Shown here in pieces: positions 1-9,125 of a stretch of 34,110 bases of DNA. The stretch's first letter is position 1, and every line of letters begins with the position of its first letter. Under the pieces are notes generated by a model. That model searched no databases and was not told where the DNA came from. It saw nothing but the letters and a program-made list of their open reading frames with translations. This DNA comes from GCA-002715885 sp045561575 (GTDB taxonomy: Bacteria; Bacteroidota; Bacteroidia; Flavobacteriales; BACL11). A program made the position numbers and the translations under genes. Location: assembly GCA_045561575.1 (NCBI GenBank), contig JBJKXM010000059.1:1-34110 (forward strand). Reading direction: 5' to 3'.

Positions 1-1264
1 GAATTGCAACATCATGTATTACTTGATCATATGCTCTTTGAAGAAATGTTGAATATATGTTGCAAAATGGTATTATTCCTTGAGTTGCAAGTCCTGCTGA
101 AAAGGTAACAGCGTGTTGTTCCGCAATGCCAACATCATATGTTCTCTCTGGCATAACACTCATCATTTTGTTAAGAGAGCTTCCGCTTAGCATTGCTGGA
201 GTTACACCAACAATTTTTTTGTTTTTATTTGCTAAATCAATAATTGTTTCTCCAAAAACGTCTTGATATTTTGGAGGGCTTAATACTTTTTTTATAGTAA
301 CAGCCTCGCCAGTTTCTTTATTAAATAAACCAGGTGCGTGCCATTTTGTTGCATCGCCTTTTTCCGCAAATTCATACCCCTTACCTTTTTCGGTAATACA
401 ATGAAGTATTTTTGGTCCGGGAATATTTTTTAGATCATTTAGTATTTGGGTAAGATGTTCTGTATTGTGCCCATCAATAGGACCAAAATATCTGAAATTT
501 AATGATTCAAAATAATTACTTTCCCCAAGCACAGTACTTTTAATTCCGCTTTCGACTTTTTTTGCAATTTTTTGAGCATTTGGTCCAAATTTACTTATTT
601 GGCCTAGAATCTTCCACGCTTTATTTCTTGCCGCATTATATGCTTTTGATGTTGAGATATCAGTTAGATATTCTTTAAGTGCGCCAACAGCAGGATCTAT
701 TGACATACAATTATCATTTAAAATAACAAGAAGATTTGTGTTTTCTGCACCCGCATGATTTAAGCCCTCAAAAGCTAAGCCTGCTGTCATAGCGCCATCA
801 CCAATTACTGCAATATGCTGTTTCTCTTTTTCATTGTTTTTTTGAGCAGCTATTGACATACCTAAAGCTGCTGAAATTGATGTTGAGGAGTGTCCAACTC
901 CAAAGGTGTCATATACGCTCTCACTTCTTTTTGGGAAGCCACTTAGTCCTTTATAAATTCTATTTGATGGAAATTGCTCTTTTCTGCCGGTTAATATTTT
1001 GTGCCCATACGCTTGATGACCTACATCCCAAACTAATTGATCATTCGGAGTATCAAATATATAGTGGAGGGCTATCGTTAATTCTACTACTCCTAAACTT
1101 GCCCCAAAGTGACCCCCTCTCTCAGAAACTATATCAATTATATACTGCCTTAGCTCTTTGGCTAATTGTGGTAATTCGCTGGTTTTTAGTTTCCTTAAGT
1201 CTTCGGGATTATTAACTTTACTTAGTAACTCTCCTTGTTTATATATGTTTTTTATCTTTTCCAT
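1..1264 (-). CDS. dxs: 1-deoxy-D-xylulose-5-phosphate synthase (partial, 3' end outside window)
   Basis: Cytoplasmic thiamine-diphosphate enzyme that condenses pyruvate and glyceraldehyde-3-phosphate into DXP, the first step of the non-mevalonate isoprenoid pathway. I translated the minus strand from the ATG at 1264-1262; it stays open to base 1, about 421 of the usual 620-640 residues. Visible family marks: GGHFGASLGVVEL near the N-terminus, DVGHQAYGHKILTGR, the ThDP-binding GDGAMTAG with the downstream ILNDN, and the second-domain segments GIAEQHAVTFSAGLA and YSTFLQRAYDQVIHDVA next to the cut end. The start is supported by a TATCTTTG -7 box at 1280-1273. It is transcribed divergently from the lytic transglycosylase gene. 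The C-terminal transketolase domain lies outside the window. Family assignment is secure. Confidence 0.97.
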   Translation of the reverse strand, partial: MEKIKNIYKQGELLSKVNNPEDLRKLKTSELPQLAKELRQYIIDIVSERGGHFGASLGVVELTIALHYIFDTPNDQLVWDVGHQAYGHKILTGRKEQFPSNRIYKGLSGFPKRSESVYDTFGVGHSSTSISAALGMSIAAQKNNEKEKQHIAVIGDGAMTAGLAFEGLNHAGAENTNLLVILNDNCMSIDPAVGALKEYLTDISTSKAYNAARNKAWKILGQISKFGPNAQKIAKKVESGIKSTVLGESNYFESLNFRYFGPIDGHNTEHLTQILNDLKNIPGPKILHCITEKGKGYEFAEKGDATKWHAPGLFNKETGEAVTIKKVLSPPKYQDVFGETIIDLANKNKKIVGVTPAMLSGSSLNKMMSVMPERTYDVGIAEQHAVTFSAGLATQGIIPFCNIYSTFLQRAYDQVIHDVAI

Positions 1265-1272
1265 TAAGCTTG

Positions 1273-1280
1273 CAAAGATA
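1273..1280 (-). promoter_or_regulatory. Bacteroidota -7 box for dxs
   Basis: Minus-strand TATCTTTG is a full match to TAnnTTTG. It ends 8 bases before the dxs ATG, so the 5' leader would be only a few bases. A T-rich stretch about 19 bases upstream is the only -33 candidate. Confidence 0.6.
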
Positions 1281-1389
1281 CATCATCTTTTATTGTTTTA
1301 AAAAATCTAATATAAGCATTATTTAATTCTATATTTAATAAACACCTAGAAGTTAATAATTGATAAATTAATTTAAATTTTCTTGATAC

Positions 1390-1397
1390 TATTTATG
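1390..1397 (+). promoter_or_regulatory. Candidate -7 box for the mltD-DUF4837 operon
   Basis: TATTTATG matches TAnnTTTG at 7 of 8 positions (T to A in the TTTG part). If used, transcription starts near 1401-1402. That rules out the TTG at 1383 and the ATG at 1395 as start codons and favours GTG at 1410. The rest of the roughly 120-base divergent region (1265-1389) is AT-rich, with nothing else recognisable. Confidence 0.35.
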
Positions 1398-1409
1398 GAG
1401 ATTTGTATT

Positions 1410-2675
1410 GTGATTAGAATATTATTTTTTTCATGCTTATTTAGTTTTTCATGCTTAGCATCAACAGACCAATTCACTCAATTGGCAGACGAACAAACAG
1501 TTACTAATCATCTAGACTCGATTAATTTAAATTCATCTTTTGTTTTTAACAATAACGATATAGTTATGGAAAAAATTAATTATTATTTAAGAAATAATAG
1601 AAAGCTATTATCTAAAATGTTATCACTTTCCCAATACTATTTCCCAATATTTGAAACCTATTTAGACAAATATAATTTACCATTTGAGCTGAAATATTTA
1701 GCAATAGTTGAATCTTCTTTAAATACTAGAGCTAAATCTCAATCTGGTGCACGTGGTTTATGGCAATTTATGTATCCTACGGGAAAAGCATATGATTTAA
1801 ACGTTACATCATATGTAGATGAAAGACTTGATCCGTATAAATCAACAGATGCAGCTTGTAGATATTTTTTAAAATTATACGATATTTTTGGTGATTGGAA
1901 TTTGGTTTTGGCTGCATATAACGGAGGTCCAGGCTATGTTCAACGTTTAATGCTTAAAACAGGTCATGATAACTATTGGGATTTAAGATCTGACCTAAGA
2001 ACAGAAACTAGAAATTATGTTCCCAAGTTTATTGCCACAACCTATTTAATGACATATCATAATTTTTATAATTTATATGCAGACACTAACCAAATCATTG
2101 TTTCTGACTTAGACACGATAACTTTAGATTTTCAGCTAGACACTAAAACATTATCAGAACTTACTTGCTTAACAACAGAAATAATTCAAAATTATAACCC
2201 ATCATTCAAAGACAATTTATTCCCCGCTAGCTCTGTAATATCACTACCTAAAGCTTCTATTGACGACTTTTATTTTAACTATGAATTTTATCGAGATTTT
2301 GCCTCTAAAGTGAAAAGTAAAGAGATATTAATAGACGAAACTCGAGTTGTTTATTCGGTCAAGGCTGGTGATTATTTAGGTAGAATAGCAAAGGAGCATA
2401 AAATTAAAATCTTTCAAATCCAAAAGTGGAATAATTTAAATACAACTAAATTAAACATTGGTGATAAATTGATATTATATGTTGCAAACGACGTAGTTAA
2501 TGACATAAATAATATTGAGCCATCCAACATTTCATATGAAGTACAAAAAGGTGATACATTATGGGATATTGCTAAAATGTATTCTGGTGTAAGCGTTTCA
2601 AAAATTAAAAAACTAAATAATTTAAAAACAAATAATTTAAAACCAGGGTCTAAACTTTTAATTCCAAAAGTTTAA
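1410..2675 (+). CDS. mltD: MltD-like lytic murein transglycosylase with two LysM domains
   Basis: Cell-wall enzyme that cleaves the glycan strand of peptidoglycan, forming 1,6-anhydro-muramyl ends, and is anchored to peptidoglycan by LysM domains. With the GTG start at 1410 the product is 421 residues. It begins with a hydrophobic export signal (RILFFSCLFSFSCLAS) that has a cysteine in a lipobox-like setting. The SLT domain covers about residues 80-195: catalytic Glu101 in AIVESSLN, followed by SGARGLWQFM and AAYNGGPGYV. Two LysM repeats follow (YSVKAGDYLGRIAKEHKI at about 315; YEVQKGDTLWDIAKMYSGV at about 378). The reading frame continues upstream to a TTG at 1383 and an ATG at 1395. I prefer GTG 1410 because it gives a clean signal peptide, has GGAG nine bases upstream, and lies downstream of a -7-like box. 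It is followed after one base by the DUF4837 gene. Confidence 0.9.
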   Translation: MIRILFFSCLFSFSCLASTDQFTQLADEQTVTNHLDSINLNSSFVFNNNDIVMEKINYYLRNNRKLLSKMLSLSQYYFPIFETYLDKYNLPFELKYLAIVESSLNTRAKSQSGARGLWQFMYPTGKAYDLNVTSYVDERLDPYKSTDAACRYFLKLYDIFGDWNLVLAAYNGGPGYVQRLMLKTGHDNYWDLRSDLRTETRNYVPKFIATTYLMTYHNFYNLYADTNQIIVSDLDTITLDFQLDTKTLSELTCLTTEIIQNYNPSFKDNLFPASSVISLPKASIDDFYFNYEFYRDFASKVKSKEILIDETRVVYSVKAGDYLGRIAKEHKIKIFQIQKWNNLNTTKLNIGDKLILYVANDVVNDINNIEPSNISYEVQKGDTLWDIAKMYSGVSVSKIKKLNNLKTNNLKPGSKLLIPKV

Positions 2676-2676
2676 T

Positions 2677-3567
2677 ATGCGTATCTTAAAACTATTATTG
2701 TTATTATGTATTTTTTCTTGTAATGAAAAAGATAAAACACTTCCTGCTTCAACAGGTTCTAGCTCGGAGATTTTATTTGTTTCCCCAGATTATTTATGGG
2801 AAAATAAATTGAGCAATAAAGTGCTCGATATCTTTTCACAAGATATTCCTGGTATTGCAAAATCAGAGCCGGCATTTAAAATTTTACATGTTAATGAAGG
2901 TCAACTAAACTCGCTTTTAAAAACCCATACTAATATTATTATTCTCTCTAGTGATTCTACATTTTTTGAAGCTAATAAATGGGCTAAAAACCAACTCGTA
3001 AGTTATCTTTTTTATAATGATGATGCTAATCGGTTTAATGCAGAATGTAATAATCTATTTAAAATTTATTACGATAAAGAAATTACAAGTCTAAAAAATA
3101 ATTTGCTAAAAAACTCCAACTCTACCTATTCAAGAGATATTCAAAAATATTTTAAAATTGATCTTGTTATTCCAAAAGAGTATATCAAAAATGATACCGA
3201 AAATACAATTATGCATTTTTCGTATAATCCAAGTAATAAAGAGGTTATTAAACATATTTTAATTTACAAAACAGATAACAATAGCACTGATATAAATTAT
3301 GTTATCGATCAAACAAATGCTATTCTTAAACAAACTCTTAAAGGAAGCCGCCCAAATAGTTATGTAATCATCGAAGATTCATTTCCTATTGAAATGTATA
3401 ATGGGTCCTATCGTGCGCTATGGAAACTTCACAATGGTTTTATGGGTGGCTCATTGATAATACAGCCTTATTACAGTTCAGACGAACTAATATTGGCCTG
3501 TGCTTTAGTATTTGATCCCGGAAGTAAAAAAAGAAATTATATTAAAGAGTTTGAGTCTATTCTTTAA
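2677..3567 (+). CDS. DUF4837 family lipoprotein
   Basis: A 296-residue predicted lipoprotein of unknown function. The N-terminus is a short lysine-plus-leucine signal with a lipobox ending in FSC, the acylated residue being Cys15. The body has no catalytic motif I recognise; the overall pattern (ILFVSPDYLWENKLSNKVLDI near the N-terminus, ALWKLHNGFMGGSLI near the C-terminus) is that of DUF4837, a family seen in Bacteroidota. It starts one base after the lytic transglycosylase gene, so the two are almost certainly co-transcribed, which suggests a role at the envelope or in peptidoglycan turnover. Its stop codon overlaps by 11 bases the 3' end of the convergent BNR-repeat gene. Family call is from memory of the family; function is unknown. 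Confidence 0.8.
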   Translation: MRILKLLLLLCIFSCNEKDKTLPASTGSSSEILFVSPDYLWENKLSNKVLDIFSQDIPGIAKSEPAFKILHVNEGQLNSLLKTHTNIIILSSDSTFFEANKWAKNQLVSYLFYNDDANRFNAECNNLFKIYYDKEITSLKNNLLKNSNSTYSRDIQKYFKIDLVIPKEYIKNDTENTIMHFSYNPSNKEVIKHILIYKTDNNSTDINYVIDQTNAILKQTLKGSRPNSYVIIEDSFPIEMYNGSYRALWKLHNGFMGGSLIIQPYYSSDELILACALVFDPGSKKRNYIKEFESIL

Positions 3568-6106
3568 TTAATTTTTCTGTTATAGGCGGAATTTTTTCAC
3601 CCCTAATTTCGATAAAATAACATCCTTTTTTTAGAGAATTTATAGCAATTTCATTATTGATGGGATTATTAATTGATAATACCTTTTGACCGGTAATATT
3701 GTAAATATTAACAGCAACATTATTGTTATTTATTCCCATAATACTTATCATGTCTTTAGCAGGATTTGGGTAAATTCCTATTTTACTAAAACTCGCGTTA
3801 TACGTATTTGTGGAGTTAGTGTTCAAATCACTTTCCCAAATACCTCTTCCGAATGTTGCAGCAACTATTTTTTGAGTATTATAATTAATTTCTAGCTCAT
3901 TAACCACAACATTAGGAAGGCCATTCATATATGGTACCCAATCAGTCATTGTATTGTCTTTATGGTATACACCAACATCAGTACCTACATATATATCACC
4001 ATTAGCTTGTTTTTGGTAAACAATACAATTTACAGGAAGATTTGGCAGGCCATTTCCAGTTATATTTACCCATGAGTCTCCCCCGTCAAAGGATTCATAA
4101 ACTTTGTGATTAGCTTGAAATTCAGAATAAGTTACAAACACATGGTCTGCATCAAAATAGTCAACTGTAATGTCCGAAAAATTAAAATTAGCTAATCCTT
4201 GCTTGATATCAACCCATGTAGTACCAGCATCCTTAGTTCTTTTAATCTTACTTAGAGAAGCACTGTAAATATAATCTTCATCAGAAGCAGCTAATGCAAT
4301 TGTTCGAACAGAGGCCCCATTACTAACATTATAAGAAATAGAATCCCATTGCCCACCCCCAGTTTGTGACCGGTAAATTTCATCGTAACCAGCAACAATT
4401 ATATTGTTGTTTATAGGGTGGACTTTCCAAGGAGTAACCCAAGCTCCTGAATAATTTACAGGCTGTATGTTATTCCAATTATTTCCGCCATTATAGCTTT
4501 TTCTTAGTCCACCATATTGCGATGTCGAATATATGATATCTTCGTCATAGATATCAATAGCACATTCCATTCCATCAGCACCCCTTATCGCATCCCAAAC
4601 ACCATTTGTTGTCATTTCAGTTCCGTTATCTTGAGCCCCAGCAACTACTCTTGAATTCAGAGTGTTTGATAAACCAAGCTTGTAAAATTGAGAAATGGCT
4701 AAACCATCGCTAATATCTACCCAGCTGTTTAGCGTATCCATATATTCATATAGCCCCCCATCATTTCCTGCATAGGCAATTCCATTGAGAGGGTTGAATT
4801 CAAGCGCATGCTGATCAACATGCATGTATGAATAATTTGATCCATTACCGCTACTTCCACTTATATTCCAGTTTACTCCACCATCAACAGATCTCCATAA
4901 ATTAATTCCACCAACATAAAGCAGATTCTCATCTTCTGTAGACACCCCTAAACTCAAATCATACCATGATTGTCCTCCGGTTCCTGTACCATCAGTAGCT
5001 CTTCCCAAAATGTTTGGGCTATCAGACTGTAGTGTCCAGCTTGCTGCGTTGTCTGTAGATTTATATAAGCCATGAAAGCTGTAATCGTTTTTGCAAAATA
5101 AAACATACACAACATCAGGGTTTGCTGGTGTTACAGCAATAAGAGGTCTATTTCTGTTTACAATAGATATTCCATTATTTGATGAAAACCATGACAGTCC
5201 TCGGTCAGTAGATTTAAAAACCTCAGAGGAGCCTGTCGTTTGTTTTACTGCGTATAGAACATTTGGGTTATCAGGTTTAAACTCAATATCTCTAAACCTT
5301 CCAATTAAATTTGACCCACTACTGTTTTGTGCAATTGACCATGTTTGCCCACCATCTGGACTAATCATAATTCTTTCGTCTGTAGCTGCAAAAAGACTGT
5401 CAGTATATGTAGGGTGAATCAAAAGTTTGTTTACCATTTTACTAGAGGGAACTGGAAATTGAATTCCTGTTGTATCCCAAGTGTTACCTCCATTGATAGA
5501 TTTTAAAATTCCTATGGAGTATGTGTCGCTTGCGTGCGCATCACCAGTTGTAATGTACATTTCTTGTGGATTGATAGGGTTAATTGCAATATATGATACG
5601 CCAATTACCGGAAGATTATCAGTATTAGTTGACCAATTATTTCCACCATCAATACTTTTCCATAATCCGCCACCTGGGGAGCCAATCCAAATTACATCTT
5701 TATCAAATGGATCAAATGCAATACAATTTATCCTTCCATTTCCTCTTTTTTTTCCATTTGATAAAATTATAGGCGTATTTATTGGCCCAAGTTCCACCCA
5801 ATTACTGTTTGAAATAGATTTTTGATTTTCTATTTTAGTTTTTTCTTTAAGCCATTCTCTGTAAAACTGTTCATTTGGTATTCCCGATCCATCAGATGAT
5901 CTTTTTAAAATAAAATCAAGATTTCTCGCGTAAGGTTTGTATCCATTTCCTTTTGTATACTCAACATTACTTCTGTATTTGTCAAAAGCATCTTTTTTCT
6001 CTATATAATTGGCGTTTGGATTATTTTGTAACAAGTCGTCTTCCCAAACTTGCCCGTTTAGTGATAGAAATGACAAAAAGAATAATAAAAAAATAAGTCT
6101 ATTCAT
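3557..6106 (-). CDS. Secreted BNR/Asp-box beta-propeller protein with type IX sorting domain
   Basis: An 849-residue exported protein. A signal peptide ends at about residue 19 (FLSLNGQ). The body carries ten Asp-box-like motifs of the form S-x-D-G-G-x-x-W, for example SIDGGNNW at 151-158, SINGGNTW, SPDGGQTW, SVDGGVNW, SFDGGDSW. This is the hallmark of sialidase/sortilin (VPS10)-type propellers. The last about 75 residues (IGIYPNPAKDMISI, VNIYNITGQKVL, LKKGCYFIEI) form a T9SS type A sorting domain, so the protein is probably exported through the outer membrane and surface-attached or released. I see no glycosidase catalytic residues, and propellers of this type are often binding or structural. 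It is the last gene of the porZ-recO-receptor operon, four bases after the TonB receptor. Substrate unknown. Confidence 0.9.
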   Translation of the reverse strand: MNRLIFLLFFLSFLSLNGQVWEDDLLQNNPNANYIEKKDAFDKYRSNVEYTKGNGYKPYARNLDFILKRSSDGSGIPNEQFYREWLKEKTKIENQKSISNSNWVELGPINTPIILSNGKKRGNGRINCIAFDPFDKDVIWIGSPGGGLWKSIDGGNNWSTNTDNLPVIGVSYIAINPINPQEMYITTGDAHASDTYSIGILKSINGGNTWDTTGIQFPVPSSKMVNKLLIHPTYTDSLFAATDERIMISPDGGQTWSIAQNSSGSNLIGRFRDIEFKPDNPNVLYAVKQTTGSSEVFKSTDRGLSWFSSNNGISIVNRNRPLIAVTPANPDVVYVLFCKNDYSFHGLYKSTDNAASWTLQSDSPNILGRATDGTGTGGQSWYDLSLGVSTEDENLLYVGGINLWRSVDGGVNWNISGSSGNGSNYSYMHVDQHALEFNPLNGIAYAGNDGGLYEYMDTLNSWVDISDGLAISQFYKLGLSNTLNSRVVAGAQDNGTEMTTNGVWDAIRGADGMECAIDIYDEDIIYSTSQYGGLRKSYNGGNNWNNIQPVNYSGAWVTPWKVHPINNNIIVAGYDEIYRSQTGGGQWDSISYNVSNGASVRTIALAASDEDYIYSASLSKIKRTKDAGTTWVDIKQGLANFNFSDITVDYFDADHVFVTYSEFQANHKVYESFDGGDSWVNITGNGLPNLPVNCIVYQKQANGDIYVGTDVGVYHKDNTMTDWVPYMNGLPNVVVNELEINYNTQKIVAATFGRGIWESDLNTNSTNTYNASFSKIGIYPNPAKDMISIMGINNNNVAVNIYNITGQKVLSINNPINNEIAINSLKKGCYFIEIRGEKIPPITEKLIKE

Positions 6107-6110
6107 AGTG

Positions 6111-8426
6111 TTAAAATTTACTTGTTAAAGATACGACAAAATTTCTTCCGCTTGCACTAATGCCAGACCCAAAAGTTTTGTAGTGTGTGTCAAGTAAATT
6201 TTCAACTGAAAAAGATGCTGAAATATTGTCATTAATATTATTAATATAGTTCAAGTTAATAATATTCCATGAGGGATTTCCGTCTATTGTTCCTTCATCT
6301 AAATTATCAACTCCATTTTCATCATATTCATTTGCATATTTCCAAGAATTATAAATATATGATATTCCAACTTCTGCGTTATCGAAAGTTTTATTTAAAT
6401 CAAGCTTAATATTTGCAGGAGGTATATGTGCCAGAGGCAAATCTAGGTTGTCACGACCTTTTAGATAATTATAAACAATATTTAAGTTATAATTATTTAA
6501 GTTTTTTGCTGAAAAAGCAAAATTAAATCCATTAATTTTTGCTTTTTGTATATTCTGATTCATTTGAACCCTCATTATTTCACCATCATAAATAATTGAA
6601 TCCTGCCCATTAAGACTACTATAATTTCTTTGAATAGCATCTCTAATATATGTTTCAAAATATAACACCTCAAAGCTTAAATTTTTATCATTATAGGTTA
6701 TGCCATATTCGAAATTATTTGTTTTCTCAGGCTTTAAACTTTCATTTGGAATTATAACATCATTATCATTTTTGGAAAAAATTTTGCCAATATCATCAAT
6801 GTTTGGATTCCTAAAGCCCATATAATATGAGCCTGCAATTGCAAATTGACCTTTAATTTTCTGATTTAAAAATATTGATGAAACTAATGATTGATTATTT
6901 GTGTTTATTTGAGGGAACGGAAGGTTAATCAATGTGTTGTCATTAAAAACAGCATTTAGGGAGTTTATATTATATCTTTCCCCTAAAAATATCGTTGTCC
7001 CTGTACGGAATTTTGCCTTTACTTGAAAGTAAAAAGAAAGGTCTGAAATGTCACTTCCACCGCTTGGGTATCTTGTAGTGTTATAAAAATTTTCTCCTGC
7101 TGTACTTGACAAATTTGCTTTAGATGTTACAAACTGTTTTCTGAAATGAGTTCCGTAATTAATATCAATATTATTTATATTTTTTTTGGCATCTAAAATT
7201 CCATCAAATATTACTACATCTTCATATCTATTTGACATTAAGGTGTCAGTTCTCTTTTGTTTATGTCTAGATTCATTTGTTTTCTGCCAAGCACCTACTA
7301 TTGAAACATTGTCAAATAACTTAGATTTCTTTTTCTTTTTTATTGTTATTGATTGAGCAAATCTTGTTTTTGGCCCATAATACCATTGAGAATATTTATT
7401 TGCTTCATCATCATAATCGTTCAATTTGTCAAATCTTGAAATTTGAGAAATTCCTGAAAATTGATTATTTAAATTTATTGATAAATCCTTAACATTAAAA
7501 TATGTTTTTTGTAATAAGTCATATTTTTTATAATCCGTTTCTAGTTGCTCATTATTTAAAGTGATAATCTTTTCATTACCCCATGACTCATATCCGTGAC
7601 GCCTCTTATTACCCATTTTAAGATTGCCACTATTCTCTAGAGCAAAACCATTAATAAGCGTAAACCTATTTTTTTTTATTTTGCTTAAATACTTAATTGA
7701 ACTTGAAGAACTACTGCTCTCATGTTTTTGCTCCAAAATATTTGATGATAGACCAAAAGATTTGCCACCAACAGTATTTACAACAACAGCACCACCCATC
7801 GCACCATCACCATAAACTACGGCAGATGGTCCAGTTGCCACCTTAATTTCATCTATAAAAAACGAATTAACTACATTCGAGCTTTGTACATGCCCACTTC
7901 TATATATTGCATTATTTAGAGGAATGCCATCTACAACAGTCAATAATCGATTAGCTTCCATCCCCCTAAAGTTTGGACTCCCACCCCCCGACTGACTTTC
8001 TTGCACATGTATACCGCTACTTTGTTTAAGAAGTTCTGCTATCGATTTAGATTTTAATTTTTCTATCTCCCGCCTATTTATTATGCTTAATTTGCTTACA
8101 CCTTCTATCAAAGGCACTTTTACGTCTTCAAAATCTACAGTATTAAGGAGGTATTTGTTTTTAAGCAAAAATATAGTATCTAACACTTCTCTTTTTATGA
8201 TTTTTTTTGGTGTGTATGAAATGTGCTGAATAATTATCTCATCATTTTGCCTAAATATATTTAGATCCGCTAACCCATTTTTGTCACTGATGGTTCCTTT
8301 TCCCATACTAGATGATAAATTAGCATTTGCTATCTTATTTTTTGTTTCTATATCTATTAAAATTACCTTTTGCCCCACTATTTCATTGGAGATTAAAAAC
8401 GTAAAAATCAATATCAAAAAACGCAT
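6111..8426 (-). CDS. TonB-dependent outer-membrane receptor with N-terminal carboxypeptidase-like domain
   Basis: A 771-residue outer-membrane active transporter driven by TonB-ExbBD. Order: signal peptide (about 1-19), a beta-sandwich carboxypeptidase-regulatory-like domain (about 20-95), a plug domain (about 113-218) containing LLKQSSGIHVQESQSGG, NFRGMEANRLLTVVDGIPL and GPSAVVYGDGAMGGAVVVNT, then a 22-strand-type barrel ending in a C-terminal phenylalanine (SLTSKF). No SusD partner is present, so it is not a typical SusC pair. The ligand cannot be told from sequence; single receptors of this kind may take metal chelates, vitamins or peptides. Its ATG follows the recO stop codon directly with no gap, and the BNR gene follows after four bases. 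The plug motif and length are fully normal. Confidence 0.92.
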   Translation of the reverse strand: MRFLILIFTFLISNEIVGQKVILIDIETKNKIANANLSSSMGKGTISDKNGLADLNIFRQNDEIIIQHISYTPKKIIKREVLDTIFLLKNKYLLNTVDFEDVKVPLIEGVSKLSIINRREIEKLKSKSIAELLKQSSGIHVQESQSGGGSPNFRGMEANRLLTVVDGIPLNNAIYRSGHVQSSNVVNSFFIDEIKVATGPSAVVYGDGAMGGAVVVNTVGGKSFGLSSNILEQKHESSSSSSSIKYLSKIKKNRFTLINGFALENSGNLKMGNKRRHGYESWGNEKIITLNNEQLETDYKKYDLLQKTYFNVKDLSINLNNQFSGISQISRFDKLNDYDDEANKYSQWYYGPKTRFAQSITIKKKKKSKLFDNVSIVGAWQKTNESRHKQKRTDTLMSNRYEDVVIFDGILDAKKNINNIDINYGTHFRKQFVTSKANLSSTAGENFYNTTRYPSGGSDISDLSFYFQVKAKFRTGTTIFLGERYNINSLNAVFNDNTLINLPFPQINTNNQSLVSSIFLNQKIKGQFAIAGSYYMGFRNPNIDDIGKIFSKNDNDVIIPNESLKPEKTNNFEYGITYNDKNLSFEVLYFETYIRDAIQRNYSSLNGQDSIIYDGEIMRVQMNQNIQKAKINGFNFAFSAKNLNNYNLNIVYNYLKGRDNLDLPLAHIPPANIKLDLNKTFDNAEVGISYIYNSWKYANEYDENGVDNLDEGTIDGNPSWNIINLNYINNINDNISASFSVENLLDTHYKTFGSGISASGRNFVVSLTSKF

Positions 8427-9125
8427 CTAGTCTAAAGATTTAATTATTTCATATGACTTAAGGCTTGATAAATCAAAATGATGGCAGGTATAGTATGTGA
8501 AAATAATCTCCATTAATTCCCTAATATTTTCACTTGGAATCTTAGTCTTTTTATTTTTTAGTAAGCTTTTAAAATAATTTAAATTTATTCCAAGCAAATT
8601 ATATTCTGATTTATTTTCTTCTTTGGTAAAAACTCCACGATTAATGTTGAAAAAATCAAAATCTATATTTTCTAAGGATGGATAAATTCCTAGATAATAA
8701 CTCATTTCTAGAAGAAATATTAAGCTAAATTCTTTATTAACTTTCTCAGCCCTATCAAGATCTATATTTTTTTGCCATACAAAATTAAAGAGCTCTTGGT
8801 TTTTCTCTGCTTCTGAGAGCGTCTTTGCCAAAACCTCTGACATAAACATTCTTATCAATTTCTTTTTAAAAGTATTGTCTTCATATGCGTATTCAAGATT
8901 TAATTCATTTAAATACTGCACCTCTTTTTTATTGTTATATTTTCCATTTATAGAAATGAGGCATTGATTATCTAAAAGTGAAATTTTGTTTTTTGCTTTT
9001 TTGCTTTTAGACCTTCTAACACTGTATGATCTTAGCCCCAACTCTTCTGTAAAAACTTTTGCTATTACAGAACCTTCTCCGTATTTATAATATAGCAACG
9101 AAATTGCTCTTGACTCATAGTTCAT
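8427..9125 (-). CDS. recO: DNA repair protein RecO
   Basis: Recombination mediator that, with RecR and RecF, loads RecA on SSB-coated single-stranded DNA and anneals strands. The 232 residues start with an OB-fold segment (AISLLYYKYGEGSVIAKVFT, then LGLRSYSVRRSKSKK, a basic DNA-contacting stretch) and continue with the helical domain (MFMSEVLAKTLSEAEKN, FLLEMSYYLGIYPSLE). The zinc-finger cysteines of many RecO proteins are absent, which I recall as usual in Bacteroidota. Its ATG overlaps the porZ stop codon by one base, and its own stop directly abuts the TonB receptor start, so it depends on the porZ promoter unless an internal one exists. Confidence 0.9.
   Translation of the reverse strand: MNYESRAISLLYYKYGEGSVIAKVFTEELGLRSYSVRRSKSKKAKNKISLLDNQCLISINGKYNNKKEVQYLNELNLEYAYEDNTFKKKLIRMFMSEVLAKTLSEAEKNQELFNFVWQKNIDLDRAEKVNKEFSLIFLLEMSYYLGIYPSLENIDFDFFNINRGVFTKEENKSEYNLLGINLNYFKSLLKNKKTKIPSENIRELMEIIFTYYTCHHFDLSSLKSYEIIKSLD

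Noticed and set aside
853..1215. Plus-strand open frame of 120 codons at the left end
   Set aside because: It lies antisense to dxs, whose minus-strand translation matches the family continuously.
3557..6106. Calling the BNR-repeat protein a sialidase
   Set aside because: Asp-boxes alone mark a propeller fold. I see no arginine triad or FRIP motif, so no enzymatic activity can be claimed.
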